Shown here: positions 33,377 through 42,587 of the stretch, piece by piece | Layout: every line of letters starts with the position of its first letter | Position numbering within the stretch: the first letter of the stretch is position 1 | Source of the DNA: Ktedonobacter racemifer DSM 44963 | Lineage (GTDB): Bacteria; Chloroflexota; Ktedonobacteria; Ktedonobacterales; Ktedonobacteraceae | Direction of reading: 5' to 3' | Length of the DNA: 64,000 nt | Assembly: GCF_000178855.1 (NCBI RefSeq) | Contig: NZ_ADVG01000003.1 | Coordinates: 2,591,341-2,655,340, forward strand | The notes under the pieces: generated by a model | The model's input: only the letters and a program-made list of their open reading frames with translations | Database searches by the model: none | Told to the model about the DNA's origin: nothing | Position numbers and translations under genes: made by a program

Positions 33377-33955
33377 CTATGATCTGTCTGTGGGAAGCAA
33401 ACCGAAGATCAGAGTATTGCGCAGCGAGCCATCACTGGCACAGAAGTCGTTGCGCCGGCAGCCCTCTCGCTTAAAGCCCAGACGGCGAGCAACGGCAGCG
33501 CTACGCTCATTGCGTTCATCGCACTGAATCTCCAAGCGCTCTGCACCTAACTCACTGAAAGCGTAATCGACCAGCAGGCTTACAGCCTCGGACATATAGC
33601 CGTGCCCTTCAGCGGAAGCACGCAACCAGTAGCCGATCCCAAAATAGCCGATCTGCCAGTTGCTGGGAATGAGCCCAGCACTCCCGAGGAAGTGCCCGCT
33701 GGATTGCTCCCAGATACCCAGACTCAGGTTTTCGCGCAACAGCCAAGCAGCCTGCTGGCGAATCACCCAATCACTGGCCTCCTCAAACGTCTCGTCGGCG
33801 AACGGCAGCCAAGGGCGCAGGTGTTCGCGCGATTCCTCGACTGCTTCGTAGAGTGCCCGTGCGTCACTGGCGCGATAGGAGCGCATCATGACGCGCTCAC
33901 CTTCCAGTTGGTTACATAACAGTATCAGGGTACGATAGTGAGTGGCTTTCATATG
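33377..33955 (-). CDS. GNAT-family N-acetyltransferase (RimJ/RimL type), passenger of the ISL3 element
   Basis: 192 residues from the ATG at 33955, which has a strong GAAGGAGGACAT site. The fold pattern is complete: LEGERVMMRSYRASDARALY, WLPFADETFEEASDWVIRQQ, LGIWEQSSGHFLGSAGLIPS, YFGIGYWLRASAEGHGYMSE (acetyl-CoA loop, here A-E-G-H-G-Y for Q/R-x-x-G-x-G/A), LEIQCDERNERSAAVARRLG and FKREG. It acetylates an amino group; ribosomal protein, drug or metabolite targets are possible. The gene starts 44 bases before the end of the transposase frame, so translation is probably coupled. It lies inside the ISL3 target duplications, thus mobile. Confidence 0.92.
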   Translation of the reverse strand, partial: HMKATHYRTLILLCNQLEGERVMMRSYRASDARALYEAVEESREHLRPWLPFADETFEEASDWVIRQQAAWLLRENLSLGIWEQSSGHFLGSAGLIPSNWQIGYFGIGYWLRASAEGHGYMSEAVSLLVDYAFSELGAERLEIQCDERNERSAAVARRLGFKREGCRRNDFCASDGSLRNTLIFGLLPTDRS

Positions 33956-35606
33956 TCCTCCTTCGGTCATCGTGTTTTGGGAGCCGCTTCCTTGTTTCTC
34001 GCGATGAACAGGGCCCCTCTCTGTCAACAGAGTCACGGTCAGGTTTGGGAGATTGAGCTCGTTGCATGTGAGATGTTTGAGCGGGATGGAGTAGCACACG
34101 GCGTTGAAGCAATGGAAACCCTGCTTGTCCATACGAACTGCGTTTGATCGCTTTCACTTTATTCACGAACCCTTCAACTAGGCCATTGCTCCAGCACTGG
34201 GTACATCCATTGACCACAGCCTCCGCATCATCGGCCAGCCCATCAACAAACTCAATCAGTTCTGCGATCCCACTGGCCCGCACAGCGGATTGCCATTGCT
34301 CCAAACGAAGCTTCCCTTCACGCTGGCGCACCAGCTGCCCAAAATCCTGCGCCAGTGCGATGGCCAGAGTGGCCGTGGAGTCGCTCTGGATGAGTTGCGC
34401 AAGATAGGCCGTTTGCTCTTTCGTGCGGTTTTGCGCAGGCCGAACGATCATCAGAGCAGTGCCTCGAGCGGAAGGGGCTTTCCCCAAGGTGATAACGTGT
34501 TTTGTGACCACGTGCGATCCATGAGGGCGAAACGCGTGAAGCTGCCTCTCAAGCGTTCGCCTCGAGCCAGGATATCCCTGAGCACGGATTTCCTCATACA
34601 GCTGACCTCCAGAGTGGCATCCCTGGTTCCATCGCTCCGTGAGGTAAGAAAGATACGGATCAACAACGGAATGGGAGCGAGACCGTCGGCGCGGGGGCGG
34701 CGCGTCTTGCTGTTGCAGGATACGATAGACGCTGCGACTACTGATCCCAACCAACTGCGCTATCCGCTCTTTGTGGTATCCCTCTCGAAACAGCTTCCAG
34801 ACGCGCTTGTGGACAGCGACACGTTGGCGATGACGCCCGCGACGCTCCCGTTCCGCTTTTTGGGGAACCTTGGTCTTGGGAGAAGGGTGAGCTGTTCCTG
34901 CCAAGCTTCGCGCTGCCGTTTTGAGCACACGCGTTTTGTGACGAAAGAACTTCTCCAAAGCTTCTGCAAAGTTCTTCTGTAAATGAAAGCGATCAACGAC
35001 TTGTTGGGCTTGAGGAGCACCACCCATCGCTGCTTCGCGGAAGAGTTTTCCACGATCGCGTGAGATGATCTCGATCTCGGGATGCATGCGTAGCCACGCT
35101 TTGCTTGTCTCTACCGAACGATCCGATAGCAACTGCACCACGCGTCGCTGTTCGAGGTCTACCAAGATGGTTGCGTAGCGGTGACCTTTCTTCCACGCCC
35201 ATTCATCTATCCCAATCTTGCGGACGGAGCCTTCACTGGGCAGGGGAAGTTGCAGAACGCGACGAATGATGGTCTTGGCAGTCGTAGGCATACCAAGCCT
35301 CGATAAGATCCGTGCAGCGTCGGCGCCATTGGTCGTCACTCCGACCGATTGGAGTGCTTCATTCAACCGCTCCGTCATGCGTGCGTAACGCTGGACGAAT
35401 CCGAGAAAGCGCTCAGCAAAGATACGTTGGGGACACGAAGATACTCGACACACCCATTTGCGCACGAGGAGCTTGAGCATCAGGCGCCTTCCACCAAAGG
35501 CGACATCGGCAACGGTACGCTGATAGCGGCTGTGGACACGAGAGCCAGGCGTTCCGCAACGTGGGCAAGGAGACGTTGGCGAGGTGGCATGAAGGTAGAT
35601 GATCAC
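33912..35606 (-). CDS. ISL3-family transposase
   Basis: 564 codons from the GTG at 35606. Zinc-binding N-terminus CPRCGTPGSRVHSRYQRTVA, then catalytic core with IGIDEWAWKKGHRYATILVD (first Asp), VQLLSDRSVETSKAWLRMHP, SRDRGKLFREAAMGGAPQAQ (second Asp region), VVDRFHLQKNF, a helix-turn-helix insertion IAQLVGISSRSVYRILQQQ, and the Glu region NGLVEGFVNKVKAIKRSSYG. The frame is open further upstream (GIDTIELHEQT precedes the GTG), so the real start may be a rare codon near 35680, next to GGAGG. The C-terminal 60 residues after LLQRRVLLHPAQ read into the passenger region and are unusual. The second copy at 43.6 kb has the same upstream sequence. Confidence 0.92.
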   Translation of the reverse strand: MIIYLHATSPTSPCPRCGTPGSRVHSRYQRTVADVAFGGRRLMLKLLVRKWVCRVSSCPQRIFAERFLGFVQRYARMTERLNEALQSVGVTTNGADAARILSRLGMPTTAKTIIRRVLQLPLPSEGSVRKIGIDEWAWKKGHRYATILVDLEQRRVVQLLSDRSVETSKAWLRMHPEIEIISRDRGKLFREAAMGGAPQAQQVVDRFHLQKNFAEALEKFFRHKTRVLKTAARSLAGTAHPSPKTKVPQKAERERRGRHRQRVAVHKRVWKLFREGYHKERIAQLVGISSRSVYRILQQQDAPPPRRRSRSHSVVDPYLSYLTERWNQGCHSGGQLYEEIRAQGYPGSRRTLERQLHAFRPHGSHVVTKHVITLGKAPSARGTALMIVRPAQNRTKEQTAYLAQLIQSDSTATLAIALAQDFGQLVRQREGKLRLEQWQSAVRASGIAELIEFVDGLADDAEAVVNGCTQCWSNGLVEGFVNKVKAIKRSSYGQAGFPLLQRRVLLHPAQTSHMQRAQSPKPDRDSVDREGPCSSRETRKRLPKHDDRRRTYESHSLSYPDTVM

Positions 35607-35876
35607 TGTCTGCTCATGTAGTTCGATAGTATCAATGCCTAGCGTTGACGGAAAGGCAAAAACAGGGGAAAAGGATGGATCTATAGAAATGCCTCCAGAT
35701 GGCTCAAAAGTATTTTACAACTGTTATTCTATCACAAAGCGTTCTTGGGTAAAGCAAGTAGGCACACCGAAAGTGTCCAAGATCCTTTATCTGGCAAAAA
35801 AAAGACATATTTCTATTGAACCAGAGCGGCAAAGTCACCTTTGCCGCTCTGGTTCAATATTTCCCATGAGGCAGTG

Positions 35877-37721
35877 TTACTTCGCCTTGAGAGCAGTGAG
35901 CGCGAATGTCAGCATCCGCTCGTACAGGCTAATCTCCTCCTCAACGTGGAGCGAGCCGTGACCAGAGTCGAACCAGTCGATTTCAATCCGCTTGCCCAGC
36001 GCTTGCAGGCGAGCTACATACTGCTCCATCTGCCGAGGCGGGCAACCACGATCATGACGACCCTGGATGATCAGTACAGGCGCCTTTACCTGTTCAGCAT
36101 AGGTGATGGGCGAGCTGATCCGGTATTGTGCTGGTTTCTCCTCGGGTGTCCCCCCCAGCAGCCGGATGGGTAGCGATACTTTTAATGCCTCGTGGGTATC
36201 TTCGTAAAGGAGGTTCCAATCAGCAATGGCGATACCTGCCATGCCAGCAGCCCAGAGGTCAGGATATTTGCCAAGCGCAAGCAGGGTCAAATAGCCACCA
36301 TACGACCAGCCGGTCAGCATCACAGCCTCCGGGCGAGCCAGTCCCTCAGTAACAAGCCAGGAGCGAGCCGCAACAATGTCTTCGACCTCCCAATGACCGG
36401 CATTGCCCACAATACACTGCTCAATGGCCTTGCCAAAGCCAGTTGATCCCCGGTAATTGACGGAGAGGACCGCGAAGCCATGATCCACCCACATCTGCAG
36501 ATCGGGGGCCGGATCAACCACACGCCGCATATGTGGTCCTCCATGCAAATCAATGATGGTTGGATAGGGTCCCTCACTCTCAGGCGTAATGAGCCAGGCT
36601 TGTACCTGTTGCCCATCAGACGAGGAAAACGACACCGACTGCCAGGGATGTCCAGATGCAACCGGATCAAAGGCAACAAGAGGATGCCGTTGTGTGCCAG
36701 AAATCGCGTCCAAAGGCACAATTTCTGGACCGACTACACTCCCATCCAGTATCATCCCCCAGTGCGTATAGATCTCGCCAGTGTTGCCAAAGTAGCTACT
36801 CCAATACGTCCCATGCAACTCGCTCAAGACCTGGATACTCTGCTTAGCAAGGGTAAAGATGGCAAAGCGTTTGTGGCCCTGATCTTCTTGCCATAAAAGC
36901 AGGCGTGTGCCATCTGGTGACCAGGAGTAGGGAGACGCGCCCATTAAACCACTCAGATCGAGCGAGAGACGCTCACCGGTGCGTGGATTCCAGATGAGGT
37001 GCTGCTGCGTATCGCCATGCTGGATCGTTGCCCACAGGCGTTCATCACCCAATACTGGAGAGTAATCCCCCAATGCAACAGCGGTGCCTGGCTCCGCCTG
37101 CAACTGGTCAATGCACCTGCCCGTCGTCAGATCGATAGCCAGCAACCCCCCATAGGTAGAAGGATTGTGTGGCTTTGAGATCATGATCGCAGTCGTCCCC
37201 GCACTGGAAAGAGCCAGCAACCTTCTCCCCAACAGTCCAGGCACTGGATTATGAAAGACCCGGCGTGGCGCGCCAACTTCGTCATTGGGGCCAAGCGGCA
37301 CAACATAGAGATCTACCCCTTCTGGTTCGCCAACCAGGAAGCCCAGCACAGTCCCAGTTGGACTGAGATAGGGGTCGGCGAAGTAGGGAGGAAGTTCAGG
37401 CGTAAGCTCCTGTGGCTTGCCTCCTGTAAAAGGCACACGTACAAAACGCCCCATTTCATCACCATCCTCATCCTGTAAGTAGTAGATGAAGCGGCCATCA
37501 CCGGAGAGGCGTCCAATGAACACCCCCTTTGGAGCATAGCTGACTTGCCTGAGCTCACCCGTTGATACATCCCAAGAGTGGAGCTGATAGCTCCCTGAAA
37601 GGTTGCTCGCGATGAGACCCCGGTCGGGTGCATGCGCCGCGACCTGGGACCAGGATAGTGTGGGAGCGCGAAAACGCTGTTTCCATCGATTCACAGGCTC
37701 GATGGACAGGGATTGTGACAT
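35877..37721 (-). CDS. S9-family prolyl oligopeptidase / acylaminoacyl-peptidase-like serine peptidase
   Basis: 614 residues from the ATG at 37721, preceded by AGAGGAGAATGTCTTC; the frame opens 66 codons earlier without a site. The N-terminal seven-bladed propeller (about 1-370) has repeated W-S-x-D-G-x-R-L-L/I-type blades such as YSWSPDGTRLLLWQ. The C-terminal alpha/beta-hydrolase domain has the catalytic Ser473 in GWSYGGYLTLL, Asp557 in IIQGRHDRGCP and His588 in FDSGHGSL, with the HGGPH oxyanion segment. No signal peptide, so a cytoplasmic peptidase acting on short peptides. It stands alone, beside the ISL3 element. Length and triad complete. Confidence 0.94.
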   Translation of the reverse strand: MSQSLSIEPVNRWKQRFRAPTLSWSQVAAHAPDRGLIASNLSGSYQLHSWDVSTGELRQVSYAPKGVFIGRLSGDGRFIYYLQDEDGDEMGRFVRVPFTGGKPQELTPELPPYFADPYLSPTGTVLGFLVGEPEGVDLYVVPLGPNDEVGAPRRVFHNPVPGLLGRRLLALSSAGTTAIMISKPHNPSTYGGLLAIDLTTGRCIDQLQAEPGTAVALGDYSPVLGDERLWATIQHGDTQQHLIWNPRTGERLSLDLSGLMGASPYSWSPDGTRLLLWQEDQGHKRFAIFTLAKQSIQVLSELHGTYWSSYFGNTGEIYTHWGMILDGSVVGPEIVPLDAISGTQRHPLVAFDPVASGHPWQSVSFSSSDGQQVQAWLITPESEGPYPTIIDLHGGPHMRRVVDPAPDLQMWVDHGFAVLSVNYRGSTGFGKAIEQCIVGNAGHWEVEDIVAARSWLVTEGLARPEAVMLTGWSYGGYLTLLALGKYPDLWAAGMAGIAIADWNLLYEDTHEALKVSLPIRLLGGTPEEKPAQYRISSPITYAEQVKAPVLIIQGRHDRGCPPRQMEQYVARLQALGKRIEIDWFDSGHGSLHVEEEISLYERMLTFALTALKAK

Positions 37722-38163
37722 GAAGACATTCTCCTCTTGAAAGATAAGAAGTGTGTGAGGCATCCATCGTGTCCCCGGAGCACGAGAGCTAAAGAGTAGA
37801 CAAGCACCAGAGTCGCATACGAGATAAACAGCCGTGAGAATGTGCCCGGTACCACATGCACGCCTCACAACCTCTCTGTTCAAAAAAACACAAAAAGGCC
37901 ATGAGCAATGCATATTCATCGCCCATGGCCCTGTTTACTATGGCATTCTCTAGCGCTTAGCTACCTCGCTCGCTGAAAAAGGGCAGAGTACGGCTATGGG
38001 CGACTGGCACCGAGAGAAGAGCGCGCCAGTCCAATGGGCATAAAACGCCTTTTTTACCATAGCCATACGTCGTACATGTTTCCTTTTACATACAGCAAAA
38101 TATGTGCCGAGATAGTACATCTTCTAGCTCTATATAGAGGATATTCGAACCTCATTGAGCTTG
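37722..38163. other. Intergenic stretch between peptidase and recombinase genes
   Basis: A hairpin GGCCATGAGC (37894-37903) / GCCCATGGCC lies in the upstream region of the peptidase gene. AT-rich stretch follows at 38050-38150. One end of the Tn554-like element should be here (between 37.9 and 38.16 kb), but Tn554-type elements lack inverted repeats and the border cannot be seen. Confidence 0.4.
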
Positions 38164-40473
38164 TCAAGCCTGTGAGAACCTGCGCTGAACTGATTGTAAC
38201 GAAACAAAGCTCGATTTACCAGAGTTTTCTTGCAATTGCCGTGGAGTTGGCCCGGCGGGGGTGGGTATATCAACTAACTGTGCCGAAAGTTTTTCTAGGG
38301 CTTCAATGCCCTCTTCAACGGCTTCGCGTTCATCGTCTGAGAGCGGGATTTCTTGCAACATCCGTTGTAAGTTTGCCTTGCCTTCCAAGATCTGTGCTTG
38401 ACTCGACTCTTTAGGTACATAGAAGGTGCATTTTGCGCAGGCCATGCGGTGAGGGCACTGATCAAAAAAATCATAGGAGCAGTATCCATGCCCCAAATCG
38501 TAGAATCGCCATGGCTCTCCTGCTGCGGCAGCTCCGCTCTTGACCGCTTCTTGATCAAGCAGAACCTCTACCACACGAATGTTGCGTTCAAAGTATCCTG
38601 CCTGGGTGAACGATTTCGCCAGTTTGGTGAGCTTGACTTTGGCATAGTGTTGAGTCGAAGATGCGTAGCGATGTCCTAGCCATTCCTGCAACTCGAAGAG
38701 AGACATTGGCTCTTTGGCATTGAAGAGCTGCGTCGCAATCGTTGATCGCGCTCTGTGACTCGTAATGGCCCCTCGCGAGTCTTCCTGGGGCACTCCTGCT
38801 TTCTGGCACAACATGGGGATCACGGTATGATTAAGGTAGTCCATTGAGATGCGCCGTCCCTTGAACGAGAACAGATACTCCACCATTTCCCCAGATTTGT
38901 GATCTACCTCTTTCCGATGAGTAGGGCGAACCTGCTCCCAGGTATCAATGGCTTCCCCTACGATTCGATCTACTGGCTTCGTAAATGCAGACCCCGTCTT
39001 GTTGACAGGAACGTTTAACCAACATATCACCTCTTTGGGAACCACGTCATCAGTTCCTGTCACGACCAGATCTTCTTTTTGCCATCGAATACACCCAACT
39101 CTGAGACGGCAAATCTCATCTGCACGTAGCCCTGTAAACAGCCAGACGAGTGTACAGGCTCGAACCAACTCAAAGGGGTAGCACCGGAGATAGTGAGTAC
39201 GTTGACTGCCAAATACAGGAAGATCCTCTTCAGTGAGGTTGAGTCCGGCCCACATGAGCTTGGCCCATATTTCATCATCAATCGCCCGTGGATTAGGTCC
39301 CAGAAGCGACTGAATCGAACGTGGCGTCGTGAATGCACGGCGAGGATCAAAGTGTCGTGGAATCCAATTCCACTCCTGGCAGTCTCGTATGAACGAAGAA
39401 ACTGCTTTTAAATGTTGGACTTTCGTTTTGGCAGAAAGTGGTGTGTTTTCAGACTCGTCCTGACCATCATTTCTGTGGGTCCAATCTCCAATACCAAAGT
39501 TCATGACAGCAGCAACATACTCAGCGGCCAATTCACGGGTCCATTGTCCTGGTGACACCACCTCTGGATGATACTGAGCCAACCAACGCCCAGCTTTGAT
39601 GAGGCACCAGTAGTAGCCTTTGCGGCTACTTTTAGCAAGGGTCGAAGTTTTTCGCCAACGTTCACAGTACTTAAGCCACTCCCCAGGTACGCCAGCAAGC
39701 GTATCAAGATTTCCCCCTTGTTGGCTCACAGTAATGGGTTTTTCCAGGTAGTCGAGGCTCACGAGCGCATGGGTGAATGAAACAATGTAGCTTTTGAGAT
39801 GGGTAGATGTGAGTTTTGGCCGTATCTCTGTGAGTACCTCAAAGGAAAGATCCTCAAGACGAGGGCTGCGATTCATTAACAGCACCTCATACAGAAGATT
39901 ATGTAGGTGGACATCTACCATTTTCTTACCAAAACCTAAGCGGATCATTTCGCCACCAACATGCTCCACAAGAAGATCAAGGATATCTCTCCCGAACACA
40001 CGTACCGCCAACCAATCTTGGGTAAAATGACCAATGGCAGCAAGATCGCTCAGTCCTCCCAGAAGGTAACTTGCTGCTAGCAAATGGGATCGATATGCAT
40101 CCGCCCCACCATGATGCTTCGCAAAGATGGCAGCCCTAGGATGCAAAACGCCAATCCATTCTTGCTCAGACCAAGCCCAAAAAGAGGTTTGCAGACGATG
40201 CATTTCTCGAAGAAGGATGATCACGGTACCATTTCGATTGCTTTTGCTTGCCCCCGTAATTGTCAACACCTCATCTAGAGGGTGTAATAAACGGGCAAGA
40301 CAGGCTCCAAATTGGGTCTCCCATTTGGGGGAGAATCTCGGGGTTTCCGTCAATTTCCCTAGAGCCGTACGCTCATTGGGCGTAAGGAATGCAGAACGAT
40401 CATAGCTAGAGAGATTGATCGGCCAATGCCATTGTTCCTGAGCTGTCTGTGCCGATTTCAGTGAGTTTTTCAT
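38164..40473 (-). CDS. Large tyrosine recombinase, TnpB of a Tn554-like module
   Basis: 769 residues. The catalytic domain is in the middle: first Arg in LFTGLRADEICRLRVG, H-x-x-R in TSHRARSTIATQLF, the second His in LGHRYASSTQHYAKV and the Tyr nucleophile in the same segment. After the Tyr follows a Cys/His cluster CPHRMACAKCTFYVPK that could bind zinc, and a helical tail. The N-terminal 300 residues are a large extension with a SAM-like core-binding domain. Tn554 encodes two such recombinases in tandem (TnpA about 360, TnpB about 630). Here the gene overlaps the preceding recombinase gene by 4 bases (ATGA at 40470-40473), supporting joint action. No tnpC follows on this strand. Confidence 0.88.
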   Translation of the reverse strand: MKNSLKSAQTAQEQWHWPINLSSYDRSAFLTPNERTALGKLTETPRFSPKWETQFGACLARLLHPLDEVLTITGASKSNRNGTVIILLREMHRLQTSFWAWSEQEWIGVLHPRAAIFAKHHGGADAYRSHLLAASYLLGGLSDLAAIGHFTQDWLAVRVFGRDILDLLVEHVGGEMIRLGFGKKMVDVHLHNLLYEVLLMNRSPRLEDLSFEVLTEIRPKLTSTHLKSYIVSFTHALVSLDYLEKPITVSQQGGNLDTLAGVPGEWLKYCERWRKTSTLAKSSRKGYYWCLIKAGRWLAQYHPEVVSPGQWTRELAAEYVAAVMNFGIGDWTHRNDGQDESENTPLSAKTKVQHLKAVSSFIRDCQEWNWIPRHFDPRRAFTTPRSIQSLLGPNPRAIDDEIWAKLMWAGLNLTEEDLPVFGSQRTHYLRCYPFELVRACTLVWLFTGLRADEICRLRVGCIRWQKEDLVVTGTDDVVPKEVICWLNVPVNKTGSAFTKPVDRIVGEAIDTWEQVRPTHRKEVDHKSGEMVEYLFSFKGRRISMDYLNHTVIPMLCQKAGVPQEDSRGAITSHRARSTIATQLFNAKEPMSLFELQEWLGHRYASSTQHYAKVKLTKLAKSFTQAGYFERNIRVVEVLLDQEAVKSGAAAAGEPWRFYDLGHGYCSYDFFDQCPHRMACAKCTFYVPKESSQAQILEGKANLQRMLQEIPLSDDEREAVEEGIEALEKLSAQLVDIPTPAGPTPRQLQENSGKSSFVSLQSVQRRFSQA

Positions 40474-41516
40474 TGAAGCTCCTCAGCCATCATCTTCACT
40501 CGCCAAGCATGAAGCGACTTCATGCCACGTTCGAGCTTGACTGCAAGCTCTCCTCCGCTCAAATGAATATATTGAAGGGTAGACTCAACACTTCGATGGC
40601 CAGCAAAAGTCGCAATCTCATGAATATCCCATCCACTCCGTGCCAAATCAGTGAGGCGCAGATGTCGAAATGTATGTGTACTGAGTTGGATAACACCAGA
40701 ACGCTCCGCTATCCCTTTAATGACCTTTGACCAGGTCCAGATAGTAATGGGTTGTGTTCGGTTACGGTTCGAGTCTGAGAGGAAAAGGGGGCCGCGAGCT
40801 CTGCTCAGCACACGTCGTTCTTTCAAGTAATTGATGTAGAGTTGCGCCGTTGCCTCTGTATAGGGTACGACGCGGGCACGTCTATTTTTTGTCGTTTCGG
40901 CACGAATAGTAAGCAGGCGTTGTGCCGGGTCAATATCACTAGTGAGCAGTGAGCAGAGCTCTTCCCTACGAAGAGCTGCATCGTAGGCCAGTGCGAGCAT
41001 AACGCGGTTTCGAACAGGCTCCTGGCGTGCCGCTTCAATAATCCCTTTCCACTGCTCCTCATCAGGAATCCAAGGGAGTTTACTCAATCGCGGGATGAGC
41101 CCTCGTTCCTGTTTCCCGTAGACAATTTTTCCAGGGGTGTAACGCCCACGACCAACGGGATTGGCATCGCGGATGCCCTCCTCTATCAGGTAGTCATACC
41201 AGAGTCGAATAGCAGTTAATCGCTGATGCAATGTTGCGTTTGCCAGCCCAACACCCGAATCAAGCGTAGTTATTTTCTCGCCTCGTGGATTTGGACGCGT
41301 CATGAGGTCATGAACGTACCAGGAAACATGTTCTTTTGTTGCTGAAATGGCGGCAACCTTAGTGCGAATACAAAGCGCAAGATATTCTTCTAGAGCACGA
41401 GCATAGGCTTCAATGGTGTTAGGCGCTAATCCTAGATTCGCTTGGATCTGGAGCCAGATGTGTGCATGGATTGTTTCAGTAATGTGTGGATACCGTTCCC
41501 AGTGGATCACTACCAT
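40470..41516 (-). CDS. Tyrosine recombinase, TnpA of a Tn554-like module
   Basis: 348 residues. The N-terminal core-binding domain (about 10-110) includes GLAPNTIEAYARALEEYLAL. The catalytic domain has Arg in ALAYDAALRREELCSLLTSD, H-x-x-R in STHTFRHLRLTDLARSGWDI, His in FAGHRSVESTLQYIHLSGGE and Tyr in the same segment. Normal length for XerC/D-like and Tn554 TnpA proteins. It is followed with a 4-base overlap by the large recombinase. It begins 135 bases from the divergent BRO/DinD gene. Confidence 0.92.
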   Translation of the reverse strand: MVVIHWERYPHITETIHAHIWLQIQANLGLAPNTIEAYARALEEYLALCIRTKVAAISATKEHVSWYVHDLMTRPNPRGEKITTLDSGVGLANATLHQRLTAIRLWYDYLIEEGIRDANPVGRGRYTPGKIVYGKQERGLIPRLSKLPWIPDEEQWKGIIEAARQEPVRNRVMLALAYDAALRREELCSLLTSDIDPAQRLLTIRAETTKNRRARVVPYTEATAQLYINYLKERRVLSRARGPLFLSDSNRNRTQPITIWTWSKVIKGIAERSGVIQLSTHTFRHLRLTDLARSGWDIHEIATFAGHRSVESTLQYIHLSGGELAVKLERGMKSLHAWRVKMMAEELQ

Positions 41517-41606
41517 CTACATTTTCACCGCTTAAAATTGAAATATCTCCTTTTTGAGCTAACTATGATATTATACTAAGTAATATATAATTTCTCACGA
41601 GGAAGC

Positions 41607-41631
41607 AAACCCGGACAATCTGTCCGGGTTT
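41607..41631. promoter_or_regulatory. Perfect hairpin in the recombinase / DinD intergenic region
   Basis: AAACCCGGACA, loop ATC, TGTCCGGGTTT. It lies just before the AAGGAGGG ribosome site of the BRO/DinD gene and could be an operator, an attenuator or a terminator against the divergent promoter. Confidence 0.65.
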
Positions 41632-41651
41632 GACAAGGAGGGAAAGAGGAT

Positions 41652-42554
41652 ATGTCGAAGCAGGAACATCAACAACAAGAACCCAATCGCGCTCTCATTC
41701 CAAGCAATGATCTCCCGGAGGTTCGTCGCATCTGGTTTGAGAACGAGTGGTATTATGCCGTCGTTGATTTCATTAAAATTTGGACTGAATCAACAAATGC
41801 TCATGATTACTGGCGCAAGATGAAAGCGCGTGCAGATCCTGAGCTGAAAAAGGTTATTGAAACTCGGCTGAAATCATTCCCGATGAAAGCAGATGACAAC
41901 AGAAGAAGACAGACAGAAACGGCTACTCGTGAGACGCTTCTTCGTCTTGTGCAAAGTGTCCCGTCAAAAAATGCTGAAAAGATACGACTTTGGCTAGCGG
42001 AAGTTGGAAATCAACGGTTGGAGGAAATTGAACAAGGCCAATCTGAGATTGAACAACTCCGAGAAACCTACCGTACAAAAGGCTATGACGAGGTTTGGAT
42101 TGAGGCGCGGATTGCCGATCTACTTGCACGCAATGAAATTACTACTGAGTGGCAAGAACGAGGTGCTCAAGATATACATTATCCCGTGCTCACAAATACC
42201 TTGGTAGAACGAACATTTGGCTTCACTATTAAGTCCTACAAGACCTACAAGGGAATTGCGCAAAGCGCTAATTTACCTGATAACATGACACCAGAAGAGC
42301 TTGCTTTTAATATCCTTTCCAAAACGACTGCCAAGACCTACCATGAAACACGAGAGAGCCAAGGTATTGAAGCGCTCCGCCGAGATGTAATAGATGCTGG
42401 AGACACAACACGAGCAGCAAGAGAAGTAATTGAGCAAAAAACTGGGGTTCCTATTGTCAGTAAAAAGAATGCGAAAGATATGAGACGGCTTACATCCCAA
42501 AGAGAGAAAAAGAGTCTTCCACCGCAGTCAGAGAAAACGTTATTTGATCAATAA
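41652..42554 (+). CDS. BRO-N / DinD-like protein, larger part
   Basis: 300 residues. The N-terminal BRO-type domain reads VRRIWFENEWYYAVVDFIKI, WTESTNAHDYWRKMKARAD, with the conserved W-Y/F-x-x-x-D segment. The C-terminal half, QDIHYPVLTNTLVERTFGFT and GITAKEY-like IKSYKTYKGIAQSANLPDNM, then TPEELAFNILSKTTAKTYHE, matches the DinD/KilA-associated region. DinD in Escherichia coli is DNA-damage-inducible and inhibits RecA; BRO proteins of viruses and mobile elements bind DNA. ATG follows AAGGAGGGAAAGAGGAT. It forms an operon with the next gene (33 bases apart), and both sit in the Tn554-like island. Confidence 0.8.
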   Translation: MSKQEHQQQEPNRALIPSNDLPEVRRIWFENEWYYAVVDFIKIWTESTNAHDYWRKMKARADPELKKVIETRLKSFPMKADDNRRRQTETATRETLLRLVQSVPSKNAEKIRLWLAEVGNQRLEEIEQGQSEIEQLRETYRTKGYDEVWIEARIADLLARNEITTEWQERGAQDIHYPVLTNTLVERTFGFTIKSYKTYKGIAQSANLPDNMTPEELAFNILSKTTAKTYHETRESQGIEALRRDVIDAGDTTRAAREVIEQKTGVPIVSKKNAKDMRRLTSQREKKSLPPQSEKTLFDQ

Positions 42555-42587
42555 CATTTCAATTCCACGTAACATGGTCTCTATAAG

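Larger units (their letters stand above)
33179..35785 (-). mobile_element. ISL3-family element carrying a GNAT acetyltransferase gene
   Basis: Left end GGCTCTTGGACACATTCAGT at 33179; right end complement of GGATCTTGGACACTTTCGGT at 35785. Exact 8-bp duplications (TTTATCTG) flank the 2607-bp element, which is the family value. Besides the transposase it contains a full GNAT gene between the transposase 3' end and the left repeat, so both genes moved as one unit. A partial second copy of the transposase end lies at 43572-43891 in opposite orientation. Confidence 0.92.
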
